DNA of 64,000 nucleotides from Variovorax sp. N23 (GTDB lineage Bacteria; Pseudomonadota; Gammaproteobacteria; Burkholderiales; Burkholderiaceae_C): NCBI RefSeq assembly GCF_025486315.1, contig NZ_JAOOPY010000006.1, positions 271,515 through 335,514 of the forward strand, written 5' to 3'. Made by a program: the position numbers and the translations under genes. Positions within the stretch are counted from its first letter, which is position 1; every line of letters begins with the position of its first letter. Below, piece after piece: positions 42,911 to 52,976 of this stretch. The notes under the pieces are model-generated. The model was given only the letters and a program-made list of their open reading frames with translations. It did no database searches and had not been told where the DNA came from.

Positions 42911-43023
42911 GGCGTGGGATCTCGCGGCAGGCCGGCCGTTGCAAAGGCCGGGTCCAGGCGCACAGGTTAACGCGTCGCCGCGGCGGTGGACCCGCCTCGG
43001 GGGCTTTTCGAGTCTCAAGCGTC

Positions 43024-43701
43024 TCAAACGAGGCCGCGCTCCGCCATGGACAGCGTCTGGCCGCGCGCCACGACGATGTGGTCGAGCACCCGCACGTCGA
43101 TGAGCGCGAGCGCGGCTTTCAACGTCTGCGTGAGCGCCTCGTCGGCGCGCGAGGGCTCGACGCCGCCGCTCGGGTGGTTGTGGGCGAGGATCACGGCCGC
43201 GGCGTGGTGGTGCAGGGCGCGCACCACGACTTCGCGCGGGTACACGCTGGTCTGGCTGAGCGTGCCGCGGAACAGCTCCTCCATCGCGATGAGCCGGTGC
43301 TGCGCATCGAGAAAAAGCGCCGCGAAGACCTCATGCGGCCGCGACGCGATGTGCAACTGCAGGTAGTGGCTCACCGCGGCCGGCGAATCGAACACGGTGC
43401 GTTCCCGCAGCCGCTCGGCCATCGCACGGCGTGCCAGCTCCAGCACGGCGGTGAGTTCGGCCCGTTTGGCCGGCCCGCCGAGGCCCTTGACCTGGCGCAG
43501 GTCGTCGACGCCGGTCTGCAGCAGGCCGGCGATGCCGCCGAAGGTGTCGAGCAGCTCCTGCGCCAGCTGCAGCACGTTCTTGCCGACCATGCCGGTGCGC
43601 AGCAGCAGGGCGAGCAGTTCGGCGTCGCCCAATGCGCCGGCCCCGCGGGCGAGCAGCTTCTCGCGCGGTCTCGCTTCCGCCGGCAGATCCTTGAAAGACA
43701 T
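43024..43701 (-). CDS. radC: RadC family protein (JAMM/MPN+ fold)
   Basis: The 225-residue protein has the N-terminal helix-hairpin-helix part ([38 protein letters not shown]) and the C-terminal JAMM domain with [15 protein letters not shown] and the metal site [14 protein letters not shown]. Long supposed to act in DNA repair, RadC has no settled biochemical role. It is a core-type copy, not part of a mobile island. Length is normal. Confidence 0.94.
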   Translation of the reverse strand: MSFKDLPAEARPREKLLARGAGALGDAELLALLLRTGMVGKNVLQLAQELLDTFGGIAGLLQTGVDDLRQVKGLGGPAKRAELTAVLELARRAMAERLRERTVFDSPAAVSHYLQLHIASRPHEVFAALFLDAQHRLIAMEELFRGTLSQTSVYPREVVVRALHHHAAAVILAHNHPSGGVEPSRADEALTQTLKAALALIDVRVLDHIVVARGQTLSMAERGLV

Positions 43702-43777
43702 CGCGCCGCAGGGGCTTGTGCCCCACTCCCTAAAATGACGGATTCAGTGTACCGGGGCCTTCGCGGCCGATCCCACC

Positions 43778-44236
43778 TTGTCCTCGCCCACCACCCAAGC
43801 CGTCGTCACCGCTGGCTCTTTTCTCACGCTGCACTACCGGCTGGCCGGGCCTGCGGGCGACATCATCAACACCTTCGCCGACAAGCCGGCCACGCTGTCG
43901 CTGGGCACCGGCGAGCTGTCGCCGGCCGTCGAGCAGCGGCTGATGGGCCTGGAAGAGGGCGCGCACACCACCTTCGACCTGCCCGCCGGCGAGGCCTTCG
44001 GCGACCGCAACCCCGAGATGCAGCAGTGGGTCGCGCGCAGCCTGCTCGCCAAGATGGGCGACCCCGACGAGCGCTACGCCGTCGGCGACGTGGTGGAGTT
44101 CCCCACGCCCGACGGCATGGGCAGCTATGCCGGCGCCGTGATCGCGTCGAGCGACACCGCGGTGCAGTTCGACTTCAACCACCCGCTGGCCGGCCAGCCC
44201 GTCACCTTCGAAGTGCGGCTGATCGGCGTGCTGTGA
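43778..44236 (+). CDS. fkpB: FKBP-type peptidyl-prolyl isomerase (SlpA/FkpB)
   Basis: The 152-residue protein is an FKBP-type cis-trans prolyl isomerase with an inserted flap: TAGSFLTLHYRLAG, LSLGTGELSPAVEQRLMGLEEGA and FDLPAGEAFGDRNPEM are typical SlpA segments. The start is TTG at 43778; no in-frame ATG fits. It lies directly upstream of ispH, as in E. coli (slpA-ispH), and GTGA overlap at its end suggests coupling. Cytoplasmic folding helper. Confidence 0.92.
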   Translation: MSSPTTQAVVTAGSFLTLHYRLAGPAGDIINTFADKPATLSLGTGELSPAVEQRLMGLEEGAHTTFDLPAGEAFGDRNPEMQQWVARSLLAKMGDPDERYAVGDVVEFPTPDGMGSYAGAVIASSDTAVQFDFNHPLAGQPVTFEVRLIGVL

Positions 44237-44244
44237 CCGGTCCG

Positions 44245-45204
44245 ATGGAAAAGGAAATCCTGCTCGCCGAGCCGCGCGGCTTCTGTGCGGGCGTGGACCG
44301 CGCCATCGAGATCGTCGAGCGCGCCATCGCCAAGTTCGGCGCGCCGATCTACGTGCGCCACGAGATCGTGCACAACACCTACGTGGTGAACGAGCTCAAG
44401 GCCAAGGGCGCCATCTTCATCGAGGACCTGGCCGACGTGCCGCCGGGCTCGACGCTCGTGTTCAGCGCCCACGGCGTGAGCAAGGCGGTCGAGGCCGAGG
44501 CGCAGGCAGGTGGCTTCGACGTGTTCGACGCCACCTGCCCGCTGGTGACCAAGGTGCACGTCGAGGTCGCCAAGCTCGCGAAAGAGGGCTACGAGTTCAT
44601 CATGATCGGCCACAAGGGCCACCCCGAGGTCGAGGGCACGATGGGCCAGCTGTCGAGCGGCATCCACCTGGTGGAAGACGTGGCGGACGTGGCCATCGTG
44701 CAGCCGGGCCAGACCGACAAGCTCGCCGTCGTAACGCAGACCACGCTGTCGGTCGACGACGCCGCCGAGATCGCTGCCGCCGTGCGCGCGCGCTTCCCGA
44801 AGGTGCGCGAACCGAAACACCAGGACATCTGCTACGCCACGCAGAACCGCCAGGACGCGGTGAAGATCATGAGCCCGCAGGTCGACATCCTGATCGTGGT
44901 CGGCAGCCCCACCAGTTCCAACAGCAACCGCCTGCGCGAACTCGCGCAGCGCCTGGGCACCGAAAGCTACATGGTCGATTCGGCCGATGAATTGAAGCCC
45001 GCGTGGTTCGAGGGCAAGACCCGCGTCGGCCTCACCGCGGGCGCCTCGGCGCCCGAGGTGCTGGTGCGCGAGGTCATCGATCGCGTGAAGGCGCTCGGCG
45101 CGGTGTCGGTCCGCAAGATGGACGGCATCGAAGAGACGCTGAAATTCCCGCTGCCCAAGGGCCTGAAGCTCGATCACATGCCCGCACCCGGACACATCTC
45201 TTGA
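44245..45204 (+). CDS. ispH: 4-hydroxy-3-methylbut-2-enyl diphosphate reductase
   Basis: IspH carries out the last step of the MEP isoprenoid pathway, making IPP and DMAPP from HMBPP with a [4Fe-4S] cluster. The 319-residue protein has the three cluster cysteines at 14 (RGFCAGVDRAI), 98 (DATCPLVTKVH) and 196 (DICYATQNRQ), plus GHKGHPEVEGTMGQ and SPTSSNSNRL. ATG 44245 is used; a GTG at 44233 overlapping the fkpB stop would add four residues. The stop overlaps the dehydratase gene's TTG start. Confidence 0.97.
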   Translation: MEKEILLAEPRGFCAGVDRAIEIVERAIAKFGAPIYVRHEIVHNTYVVNELKAKGAIFIEDLADVPPGSTLVFSAHGVSKAVEAEAQAGGFDVFDATCPLVTKVHVEVAKLAKEGYEFIMIGHKGHPEVEGTMGQLSSGIHLVEDVADVAIVQPGQTDKLAVVTQTTLSVDDAAEIAAAVRARFPKVREPKHQDICYATQNRQDAVKIMSPQVDILIVVGSPTSSNSNRLRELAQRLGTESYMVDSADELKPAWFEGKTRVGLTAGASAPEVLVREVIDRVKALGAVSVRKMDGIEETLKFPLPKGLKLDHMPAPGHIS

Positions 45205-46175
45205 ACCTGAACGACATCGACTGGCGCGCCGACATCGAGCGCGCCGCCCAACGCCTGGCCGCGCACCGCGGCGCCTACCTGCGCGAGACGCCCCTGTGGA
45301 AGCTCTCGCCCGACGCCTTCGGGCTGCCGACCGAACTCGCCGCTTCCGGCGTCGAGGTCTGGCTCAAGCTCGAGCACCTGCAGATCGCCGGCAGCTTCAA
45401 GGCGCGCGGCATGATGAACCGACTGCTGGCCAACGACATCCCCGCCGCCGGTGTGGTGGTTGCTTCCGGTGGCAACGCCGGCATCGCCACGGCCGCCGCG
45501 GCGCGCGCGCTGGGGGTGCGCTGCGAGGTCTTCTTGCCCGGCGTGTCGCCCGAGGCCAAGCGGGCGCGGCTGCGCGCGCTGGGCGCCGAGGTCACGGTGG
45601 TCGGCGAGGCCTATGCCGATGCGCTCGCCGCCTGCCTCGCGCGCCAGCGCGAAAGCGGCGCACTGCTGACGCACGCCTACGACCAGCCCGAGGTGGTGGC
45701 CGGTGCCGGCACGCTCGGCCGCGAGATCGAGGCGCAGGGCGGCCTGCCCGATTCGGTGCTGGTCAGCGTCGGCGGTGGCGGCCTCATCGGCGGCCTGGCG
45801 GCCTGGTTCGGTACGCGCAGCCGCGTGGTGGCGCTCGAGCCCGAGCGTGCGCCGACGCTGTTCCGCGCCCGCGAAGCCGGCGCGCCGGTGGATGTCGAGG
45901 TCGGCGGCGTGGCCGCGGATTCGCTCGGCGCCAAGCGCATCGGCGAGCACGCCTGGGCCATCACGCAGCGCGAGGTGCGCGACGCGCTGCTGCTGTCCGA
46001 CGACGCGATCCGCGCGGCGCAAGTGTGGCTCTGGAAAGAAATGAAGCTGGCCGTCGAGCCGGCGGCGGCGCTGCCGCTGGCGGCGCTGCAGACGGGGGCC
46101 TACGTGCCGCGCGCGGGCGAGAAGGTCTGCCTGATCGTCTGCGGCGCGAACGTCGACCCGGCCACGCTGGCCTGA
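45201..46175 (+). CDS. PLP-dependent threonine/serine dehydratase-like enzyme
   Basis: The 324-residue protein is a fold-type II PLP enzyme related to threonine/serine dehydratase. The PLP lysine is in SFKARGMMNRL, the substrate loop in VASGGNAGIATAAAARALG, and the glycine-rich phosphate site in VSVGGGGLIGGLAAW. The start is TTG 45201, inside the ispH stop. It lacks the C-terminal ACT-like regulatory domain of IlvA, so it is the short, catabolic type. The true substrate could be threonine, serine or a related hydroxy-amino acid. Confidence 0.9.
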   Translation: MNLNDIDWRADIERAAQRLAAHRGAYLRETPLWKLSPDAFGLPTELAASGVEVWLKLEHLQIAGSFKARGMMNRLLANDIPAAGVVVASGGNAGIATAAAARALGVRCEVFLPGVSPEAKRARLRALGAEVTVVGEAYADALAACLARQRESGALLTHAYDQPEVVAGAGTLGREIEAQGGLPDSVLVSVGGGGLIGGLAAWFGTRSRVVALEPERAPTLFRAREAGAPVDVEVGGVAADSLGAKRIGEHAWAITQREVRDALLLSDDAIRAAQVWLWKEMKLAVEPAAALPLAALQTGAYVPRAGEKVCLIVCGANVDPATLA

Positions 46176-46205
46176 GTACAGGGTGGGTTCGCGGCGCCCA
46201 CCTAA

Positions 46206-47546
<1,341 letters not shown>

Positions 47547-47605
47547 GACGCTTCGCGCGCGGGCTGCCGGATTCTGCTGCTAGAATCGAAGGCTCGACAG
47601 ACACC

Positions 47606-47693
47606 GGAGAGGTGGCAGAGTGGTCGAATGTACCTGACTCGAAATCAGGCGTACGGAAACGTACCGAGGGTTCGAATCCCTCCCTCTCCTCCA
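47606..47693 (+). tRNA. tRNA-Ser (anticodon CGA), with encoded CCA
   Basis: GGAGAGG pairs with CCTCTCC at the acceptor stem, followed by a T discriminator and CCA. The anticodon arm is CTGA-CTCGAAA-TCAG with anticodon CGA, which reads UCG. A long variable arm, GCGTACGGAAACGTACC, follows, as expected for serine tRNAs. The T arm is GAGGG-TTCGAAT-CCCTC. The 88-base gene ends before a terminator. Confidence 0.97.
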
Positions 47694-47735
47694 GAGATCG
47701 GTCCGACAGCATGTCAGGACACCTCAGGAAACAGC

Positions 47736-47762
47736 AAAAAGCCCCGCCAGCCGGGGCTTTTT
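47736..47762. terminator. Intrinsic terminator after tRNA-Ser
   Basis: AAAAAGCCCCG, CCAG and CCGGGGCTTTTT form a compact stem with an A-run and a T-run. It ends the serS-tRNA region and could work from both sides. Confidence 0.88.
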
Positions 47763-47904
47763 CACGTCCGTTGGTCCAAGTTGGGCCTTTGACATCCCAT
47801 GCGCATCGGGGGCAATCTGCTCCCAAAACTGCCGCTTCACTTCACCTCTCGATGCGCAAACGGTCGGGGGAACCATCTCGGGCGCCGATCGACACCCGCT
47901 TGCA

Positions 47905-48081
47905 TCAGGACGCCTTCTTATGATCCGGCAGAGGGACTCCGCTGGCAGTCATCTGGGCGAGAACGCCCGCAGGGATGGGCCGGCAGCCACAGTGTTTGGC
48001 GTGTGCCAAATGCCACTCGATGCGTTGCGCGAGTGAGGCTGGCTTCGGCATGGGATGCGTATCGTGCCAAACGCGATTCAT
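47905..48081 (-). CDS. 58-residue hypothetical protein
   Basis: This short minus-strand frame starts at ATG 48081 and reads MNRVWHDTHPMPKPASLAQRIEWHLAHAKHCGCRP, then IPAGVLAQMTASGVPLPDHKKAS. The balanced composition, with a helix (SLAQRIEWHLAHAK) and a CxC followed by RPIP, looks like a real small protein and not GC-driven noise. It is too short for usual length cutoffs. There is no signal peptide or clear ribosome site. It lies between tRNA-Ser and the RcnB-like lipoprotein. No family is known to me. Confidence 0.5.
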   Translation of the reverse strand: MNRVWHDTHPMPKPASLAQRIEWHLAHAKHCGCRPIPAGVLAQMTASGVPLPDHKKAS

Positions 48082-48171
48082 GAGCCGATCGTAGCGTTCT
48101 CGCCGTGTTTGGCATTCACTCGACGTTGGAGCCCGTGACGCGCCGTGTGGACGGAGACCGGTCGAAGCCGT

Positions 48172-48504
48172 TCAACGGCGCCCAAAGCCGGGACCCGGGC
48201 CTGGGCCCCCATGACCAAACATTGCCGCAAGGAAGGCCGCGGCGATGATGCCCGTGGCGACGGTTGCCAGCACATATTGCCCATCGACGTAACTCCAGCG
48301 ATAGCCCGGGGGCGGCTCATAAAGGCCCCGCGACTGCCAGTCGGTGACGACATAGGCCTCACCCCGATAGCCAGGGGGCAGCGGTTGCCCGGGCGCCAAC
48401 GTGACAGTGGCAGCGGGGGGCGCGACGACGCACCCACTCATGGACGTGGCTGCAAAGACGGCCAAGACCGATGCAGCGGTGAGCCTTCTGGCGATGAATC
48501 GCAT
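48172..48504 (-). CDS. RcnB-like small lipoprotein
   Basis: The 110-residue protein has a lipoprotein signal peptide with lipobox SMSGC (Cys25), then a Pro-rich linker. The RcnB-type core follows: YVVTDWQSRGLYEPPPGYRWSYVDGQYVLATVATGII, and a Gly/Pro-rich end. RcnB proteins are periplasmic and in E. coli affect nickel/cobalt homeostasis, but small relatives like this occur in many proteobacteria without metal data. The ATG at 48504 gives a clean signal peptide. Confidence 0.82.
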   Translation of the reverse strand: MRFIARRLTAASVLAVFAATSMSGCVVAPPAATVTLAPGQPLPPGYRGEAYVVTDWQSRGLYEPPPGYRWSYVDGQYVLATVATGIIAAAFLAAMFGHGGPGPGPGFGRR

Positions 48505-48643
48505 GTTGAGATGTCCTCGTGCGTGGAAGAGGTGCGAAGGGTAGAGATGAACTTTGGGGAAATCTGGGAGCGGTGGATTTCCTCTCTTCTGCGGAAACGG
48601 GTGGTCACCTAGATTTCTCCGATTTCTGCTTTCAGCATCGCCC

Positions 48644-48973
48644 ATGATGTCTGCACTGCCTCGAAAGAAGATCCGCCTCCGTTGGCTCGTGCCGTACCTC
48701 GGGGAACTGCTGGGGCACGTCGATCAGGATGGTTTGGCCTGGGAGAGCGATACCCCGGAGATGCGGGCGGAATTGGCCGCCCTTGCTGCGCTTGGCAACG
48801 AGAGATTCGGTGCAGGGACGCACTGGGTTGAGCCCGAGCCCAATGAGTGGCCGGAGCAGGGGCGCACCATCCAGGCTGAATGTCTATGGCGCGCCAGGGC
48901 CTCGGCTCAAGAGCGACTTTTCATCGAGCACCTCGAGACGGTGGAGCAGCGCATGAAGGAGGCGCAGGTGTGA
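48644..48973 (+). CDS. Hypothetical protein
   Basis: The 109-residue protein starts MMSALPRKKIRLRWLVPYLGELLG, then an acidic middle with DTPEMRAELAALAALGNERFGAGTHWVEPEPNEWPEQGR, and ends in a charged helix (SAQERLFIEHLETVEQRMKEAQ). There is no signal peptide or membrane helix. Composition is normal for a real cytoplasmic protein. I do not recognise a family. Two tandem ATGs (48644, 48647) are possible starts. Confidence 0.65.
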   Translation: MMSALPRKKIRLRWLVPYLGELLGHVDQDGLAWESDTPEMRAELAALAALGNERFGAGTHWVEPEPNEWPEQGRTIQAECLWRARASAQERLFIEHLETVEQRMKEAQV

Positions 48974-49296
48974 CGGCGAGTCTCTCCGAACGCTTGCTGC
49001 CCCACCCGGCAGGCGCCCCCGGCTGCGCGCCGCCTTGATCGGGCGAGGGGGGCAGGGCAAGACTCCCTCCCCTCCAGGAGAGCCTCGTGCAGGGGCTATT
49101 TTTTTGTCCGGGCGAAACACGAAGTCCGGGGGTGAAGCGCACCCGTCGACGCCGACGGACGCGGCCACCGGCCGGCGGGTTGGGTCGGCACAACACTCGG
49201 GTCGGCGGATGCGACGCTGCCCCTAGAATCGCGGCCAAGCCAACGCCCTTCGGAGGGCCGTTCCAACAAGGGGTCAGTTGACACAGGTTTTGAGCC
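48974..49296. other. 323-base gap before the sensor kinase gene
   Basis: No gene or RNA is recognised. There is a T-run near 49091-49097 without a stable preceding stem, and the sequence is otherwise GC-rich. The stretch TTGACA (about 49279-49284), 13 bases before the kinase ATG at 49297, could be a -35 element but has no fitting -10. Confidence 0.4.
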
Positions 49297-50733
49297 ATGA
49301 AGGGTAATTCGTCGTTCGTGGGTCTCGGCAACTCGTCGTTTGCGAGTTTGACGCCGGCCCCCGCGACGGCGGACGAAGCCGAGCCGTGGGTGCGCGGGGA
49401 ATTGATCCGCAGCCTGATGCGTGCGGCACGCGGCTCCTACCTGCTCGCCGCGGCGCTGATGCCGGCCATGATCGGCCTGAGCTGGGGCCATGTGCCGCGC
49501 TGGCAGTTGTTCGTCTGGCTTGCGATCGGCATTGCGGCCACCGGCTGCCGCGTCTGGGGCGAACGCCTCTACGTGCGCGACTACGCCGACAAGGATTCGG
49601 CCTCGCAGCAGGAATTCGTCGACCGCTACCGCTTCCTGTGGGGCACCAGCGCCTTCGCCTGGGGCCTGTCGATCCTGATCTTTTTCGAGCGCACGCCGCT
49701 GGTCAACCAGTTCATGAGCTGGCTCATCGTGGCCGGTGTCGCCACCTTCCCGCTCAACGGCCTGGCGCTCTATCCGCCGCTGCTGCGCCGCTACGTCAAC
49801 GTGCTCTTCATCACCATGATGGCGGCCGTGGCCTTCCGCGTGGTCGAGCTCAACTTCCAGCGGCCGCACTTCCACTACGGCTTCCTGATGCTGCCGGTGT
49901 TGCACTGGTGGCTGCTGCTGCGGGCCGGCCGCCGCATCCACGAGACGGCGCGCAACAGCTTCGAGCTGCTGTTCCACAACCACATCCTGATCAATTCCCT
50001 GACCCAGCAGCGCCAGGCCGCCGTATCGGCCGTCGCCATGAAGAACCGCTTCCTGGCGAGCGCGGCGCACGACATGCGCCAGCCGGTGCTGGCGCTGTCG
50101 CTCTACGCCGACTGGCTGCGCAACGAACCGGAGCTGGTCCAGGAGATCGCGCCGAAGATCGTCCGTGCCACGCATGCGGTGAACGCGCTGTTCGATTCGC
50201 TCTTCGACCTGGCGCGCATCGATTCGGGGCAGGTCCGGCTGCACATCGAGCGGGTCGACGTGGCCCAGCTGCTGCACGACCTGGAGCTGCAATACCGGCC
50301 GGTGGCCGAGGCCAAGGGGCTGCGCTTCCGGGTGCACATCAGCCGCGGCACCGTGCTGACCGACCCGATCCGGGTGCGCCGCATGATCGGCAACCTGCTG
50401 GCCAACGCCATCAAGTACACGGTGGAGGGCGGCATCCTGCTCGCGTCGCGGCAGACCAAGGACGGGCTGCGCGTGGAGGTGTGGGACACCGGTATCGGCA
50501 TCGCCCGCGAACACCTGCGCGACGTGTTCCTGGAGTTCTACAAGGTGGCCGACCATGCCGGCACGTCGGATGGCTTCGGCCTGGGCCTGGCGATCGTGGC
50601 GCGCCTGTCGCACGCACTGGGCCATCCGGTGAGCGTGCGCTCGCGCCTGGGGCGTGGCAGCGTGTTCCGCGTGGCGCTCAACGACGCCGACGAGTCGCAG
50701 GCGCAGACCCGCATCTCGGGCGCGGTGGGCTGA
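49297..50733 (+). CDS. Membrane sensor histidine kinase
   Basis: The 478-residue protein has about five or six N-terminal transmembrane helices (residues 45-205: SYLLAAALMPAMIGLSWG, LFVWLAIGIAATGC, AFAWGLSILIFF, FMSWLIVAGVATFPLNGL, VLFITMMAAVAFRV). No large periplasmic domain is visible. The cytoplasmic part has HisKA with phospho-His258 in AAHDMRQPVLALSLYADWL and an HATPase domain: NLLANAIKYTVEGG, VWDTGIGIAREHL and GFGLGLAIVARL. It should sense something in or near the membrane. The LuxR-type response regulator encoded convergently at 50897-51511 is the likely partner. Confidence 0.92.
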   Translation: MKGNSSFVGLGNSSFASLTPAPATADEAEPWVRGELIRSLMRAARGSYLLAAALMPAMIGLSWGHVPRWQLFVWLAIGIAATGCRVWGERLYVRDYADKDSASQQEFVDRYRFLWGTSAFAWGLSILIFFERTPLVNQFMSWLIVAGVATFPLNGLALYPPLLRRYVNVLFITMMAAVAFRVVELNFQRPHFHYGFLMLPVLHWWLLLRAGRRIHETARNSFELLFHNHILINSLTQQRQAAVSAVAMKNRFLASAAHDMRQPVLALSLYADWLRNEPELVQEIAPKIVRATHAVNALFDSLFDLARIDSGQVRLHIERVDVAQLLHDLELQYRPVAEAKGLRFRVHISRGTVLTDPIRVRRMIGNLLANAIKYTVEGGILLASRQTKDGLRVEVWDTGIGIAREHLRDVFLEFYKVADHAGTSDGFGLGLAIVARLSHALGHPVSVRSRLGRGSVFRVALNDADESQAQTRISGAVG

Positions 50734-50896
50734 GAACGCGTGAATGAACCTGCTGCGCACCCCGATCTCGCATCTGCGGTCCTCACCGCACGCGAGTGCG
50801 GCTCCGGTCCGGGGCGCAAGCTCGGGGCGCTCGCGACGGTTCCTTCACACGTTCTGACTGCGCTGCCCGGGCGGCGCAAGCCCGGTTAGACGCAGA

Positions 50897-51511
50897 TCAC
50901 ATCGACCCTGAAGACGACAGCAGGCCGTGATTGCGCGCGTGGTGCAGGGCCTGCGTGCGGCTCTTGACGCCCAGCCGGCGGAACAGGCGCCACAGGTGGA
51001 CCTTGACGGTGTGCTCGCTGATCTCCAGTTCGGTCGCGATGTCGCGGTTGCTCATGCCCTTGTCGAGCATGGCGATGAGCTGGGTCTGGCGCTTCGAGAG
51101 CTTGCCGCTGTTGGCGGCGGCGGCCACCGGCTCCTCGGCATCGGCGTCGGCCATGAGCAGCCCGCGCAGCACGGCGGTGAGTTCGGCCGAGCTGGCCGAC
51201 TTCTCGATGTAGGTATCGGCACCGGCCTCGATGCAGGCCTCTTCCATGTCGGCCGCCGGCGAGGCCGAGTACACGGCGATCGGCACGTCCGGATAGATCT
51301 GCTTGACCGCGATCACGCCGGAGCAGCCGGTCGTGTCGGGCAGCTTCAGGTCGAGGCAGAACAGATCGGGCATCCCATGCTGCTTGACGGCGCTGGCCAG
51401 CTTGTCCAGCCGCTCCAGTTCGACAATGTTCTCTGCGGGGCGAAGGCGCCGCAGCACCATCACGATGGCGTCGCGCATCAGGGGGTGATCGTCGATGACG
51501 TAAATGCTCAT
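50897..51511 (-). CDS. LuxR/FixJ-type response regulator
   Basis: The 204-residue protein has a receiver domain with the acidic pocket (IDDHPLMRD), phospho-acceptor Asp54 in LFCLDLKLPDTTG, and the conserved Lys in IEKSASSAEL. The C-terminal part is a LuxR-type helix-turn-helix: LSKRQTQLIAMLDKGMSNRDIATELEISEHTVKVHLWRLFRRLGVKSRTQAL. It controls transcription after phosphorylation. The kinase gene lies on the other strand and the two face each other, an unusual arrangement for a pair, so the pairing is probable but not proven. Confidence 0.93.
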   Translation of the reverse strand: MSIYVIDDHPLMRDAIVMVLRRLRPAENIVELERLDKLASAVKQHGMPDLFCLDLKLPDTTGCSGVIAVKQIYPDVPIAVYSASPAADMEEACIEAGADTYIEKSASSAELTAVLRGLLMADADAEEPVAAAANSGKLSKRQTQLIAMLDKGMSNRDIATELEISEHTVKVHLWRLFRRLGVKSRTQALHHARNHGLLSSSGSM

Positions 51512-51570
51512 GGTCTGCTTTCTGAGTGAACGCTCGGCCGACAGATGCCGGCCATGGTTGATTCTGTTCC

Positions 51571-52881
51571 TTAACCGCCGCTGGTGGCCGCCAGCGCCTC
51601 CAGGGCCTCGGCCGCGGCACGCATCTTGTCATTGTCGGCCGGTTCGAACTGCTCGGCGAGTGCCGACAGTGCGGCGCCGCCTTCCTGCTGGAGGCGGCCG
51701 ATGGCGCGGCCGGCATCCTGCGGCGATGCGAAAGCGAGGCTCTGCAGGAGCAGGTCGCCGTGGGCGTCGAGCAGCTTGAAATAGAACTGGCCGTCGCTTT
51801 CGCGGTACTGCTTGAAGCTCGGTCGGGCCACTTTCGCGGCCTTGCGGTGGGTCGCGGCGGCGGGTGCCTCGAGCCTGCGCAGCCCGACGGCGTGGCGCAG
51901 CCGGGCGATGAAGGGCTGCGACAGCGCGCGCGCCTTCTCGGCGCCGGCCAGCAGGATGCGCTCGATCTGCGCCGGGTCGTTGATCAGCGCGTCGTAGTGC
52001 GCACGCATCGGGCCGACCTCGCGGTCGATGCGCTCGAACACCAGCTGCTTGGCGTCTCCCCAGGCGATGCCGTCGGCGTAGGCCTGGCGCAGCGCGGCGG
52101 TTTCATCGGCGTCGGCGAAGGCCTGGTAGATCTGGAACAGGGCGGAGCCTTCGGTGTCCTTCGGCTGGCCGGGTGCGCGCGAGTCGGTCACGATGGCGCC
52201 GATGAGCTTCTGCAGCTGCGCACGCGGCGTGAAGAGCGGGATCGTGTTGTCGTAGCTCTTGCTCATCTTGCGGCCGTCGAGGCCGGGCAGCGTGGCCACC
52301 GCGTCGTCGATCTCGGCCTCGGGCAAGGTGAAGTGCTCGCCGTACAGGTGGTTGAAGCGCTGCGCCATGTCGCGCGCCATCTCGATGTGCTGCACCTGGT
52401 CGCGGCCCACCGGCACCTTGTGCGCGTTGAACATCAGGATGTCCGCGCCCATCAGCACCGGGTACATGAAGAGGCCGGCACTCACGTCGGCGTCTGGGTC
52501 CTCGCCCTTGGCGACGTTCTTGTCGACCGAGGCCTTGTAGGCGTGCGCACGGTTGAGGATGCCCTTGCCAGTGACGCAGGTCAGGAACCAAGTGAGTTCG
52601 GGGATCTCGGGGATGTCCGACTGGCGGTAGAACGTGACGCGCTCCGGGTCGAGCCCGCAGGCCAGCCAGGTGGCCGCGATCTCCAGCGTCGAACGCTGGA
52701 TGCGCAGCGGGTCGTCGACCTTGATGAGGGCGTGGTAGTCGGCCAGGAAATAGAAGCTCTGCACATCGGCTCGGCGGCTGAAACGCACCGAGTGGCGCAC
52801 CGAACCCACGTAGTTGCCCAGGTGCGGCGTGCCGCTGGTCGTGATGCCGGTGAGAAAGCGGGTGGGAGAGGGCGGAGTCAT
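51571..52881 (-). CDS. trpS: Tryptophan--tRNA ligase with C-terminal YegP-like extension
   Basis: TrpS attaches tryptophan to its tRNA. The class I signatures are present: TSGTPHLGNYVG (HIGH-like) and KMSKSYDNTIPLF (KMSKS). ATG 52881 gives the usual start (RFLTGITTSGTP). At 436 residues it is about 100 longer than E. coli TrpS. The extra part (from about residue 350) carries FKQYRESDGQFYFKLLDAHGDLLLQSLAFAS, which looks like a YegP/DUF1508-type domain joined by a basic linker. This fusion is seen in some Burkholderiales. Its use is unknown. Confidence 0.93.
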   Translation of the reverse strand: MTPPSPTRFLTGITTSGTPHLGNYVGSVRHSVRFSRRADVQSFYFLADYHALIKVDDPLRIQRSTLEIAATWLACGLDPERVTFYRQSDIPEIPELTWFLTCVTGKGILNRAHAYKASVDKNVAKGEDPDADVSAGLFMYPVLMGADILMFNAHKVPVGRDQVQHIEMARDMAQRFNHLYGEHFTLPEAEIDDAVATLPGLDGRKMSKSYDNTIPLFTPRAQLQKLIGAIVTDSRAPGQPKDTEGSALFQIYQAFADADETAALRQAYADGIAWGDAKQLVFERIDREVGPMRAHYDALINDPAQIERILLAGAEKARALSQPFIARLRHAVGLRRLEAPAAATHRKAAKVARPSFKQYRESDGQFYFKLLDAHGDLLLQSLAFASPQDAGRAIGRLQQEGGAALSALAEQFEPADNDKMRAAAEALEALAATSGG

Positions 52882-52976
52882 GGCGAACAGGGGGCGGGCA
52901 AGAGGCGATCGAAGGCGGGGCCGGCCGCGAAGAAAATAGGGCACATTGTGTCAGACGGTTCCTGTCGGCCGCAGCG

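Noticed and set aside
47799..48083. A 94-codon plus-strand frame overlapping the 58-residue minus-strand gene
   Set aside because: Arg/Ser-rich composition typical of a shadow frame; the minus-strand frame has the more protein-like sequence.
47694..48170. Possible integration site at the 3' end of tRNA-Ser
   Set aside because: tRNA-Ser genes are common targets for islands, but no integrase, direct repeat of the tRNA end or phage gene was seen after the terminator.
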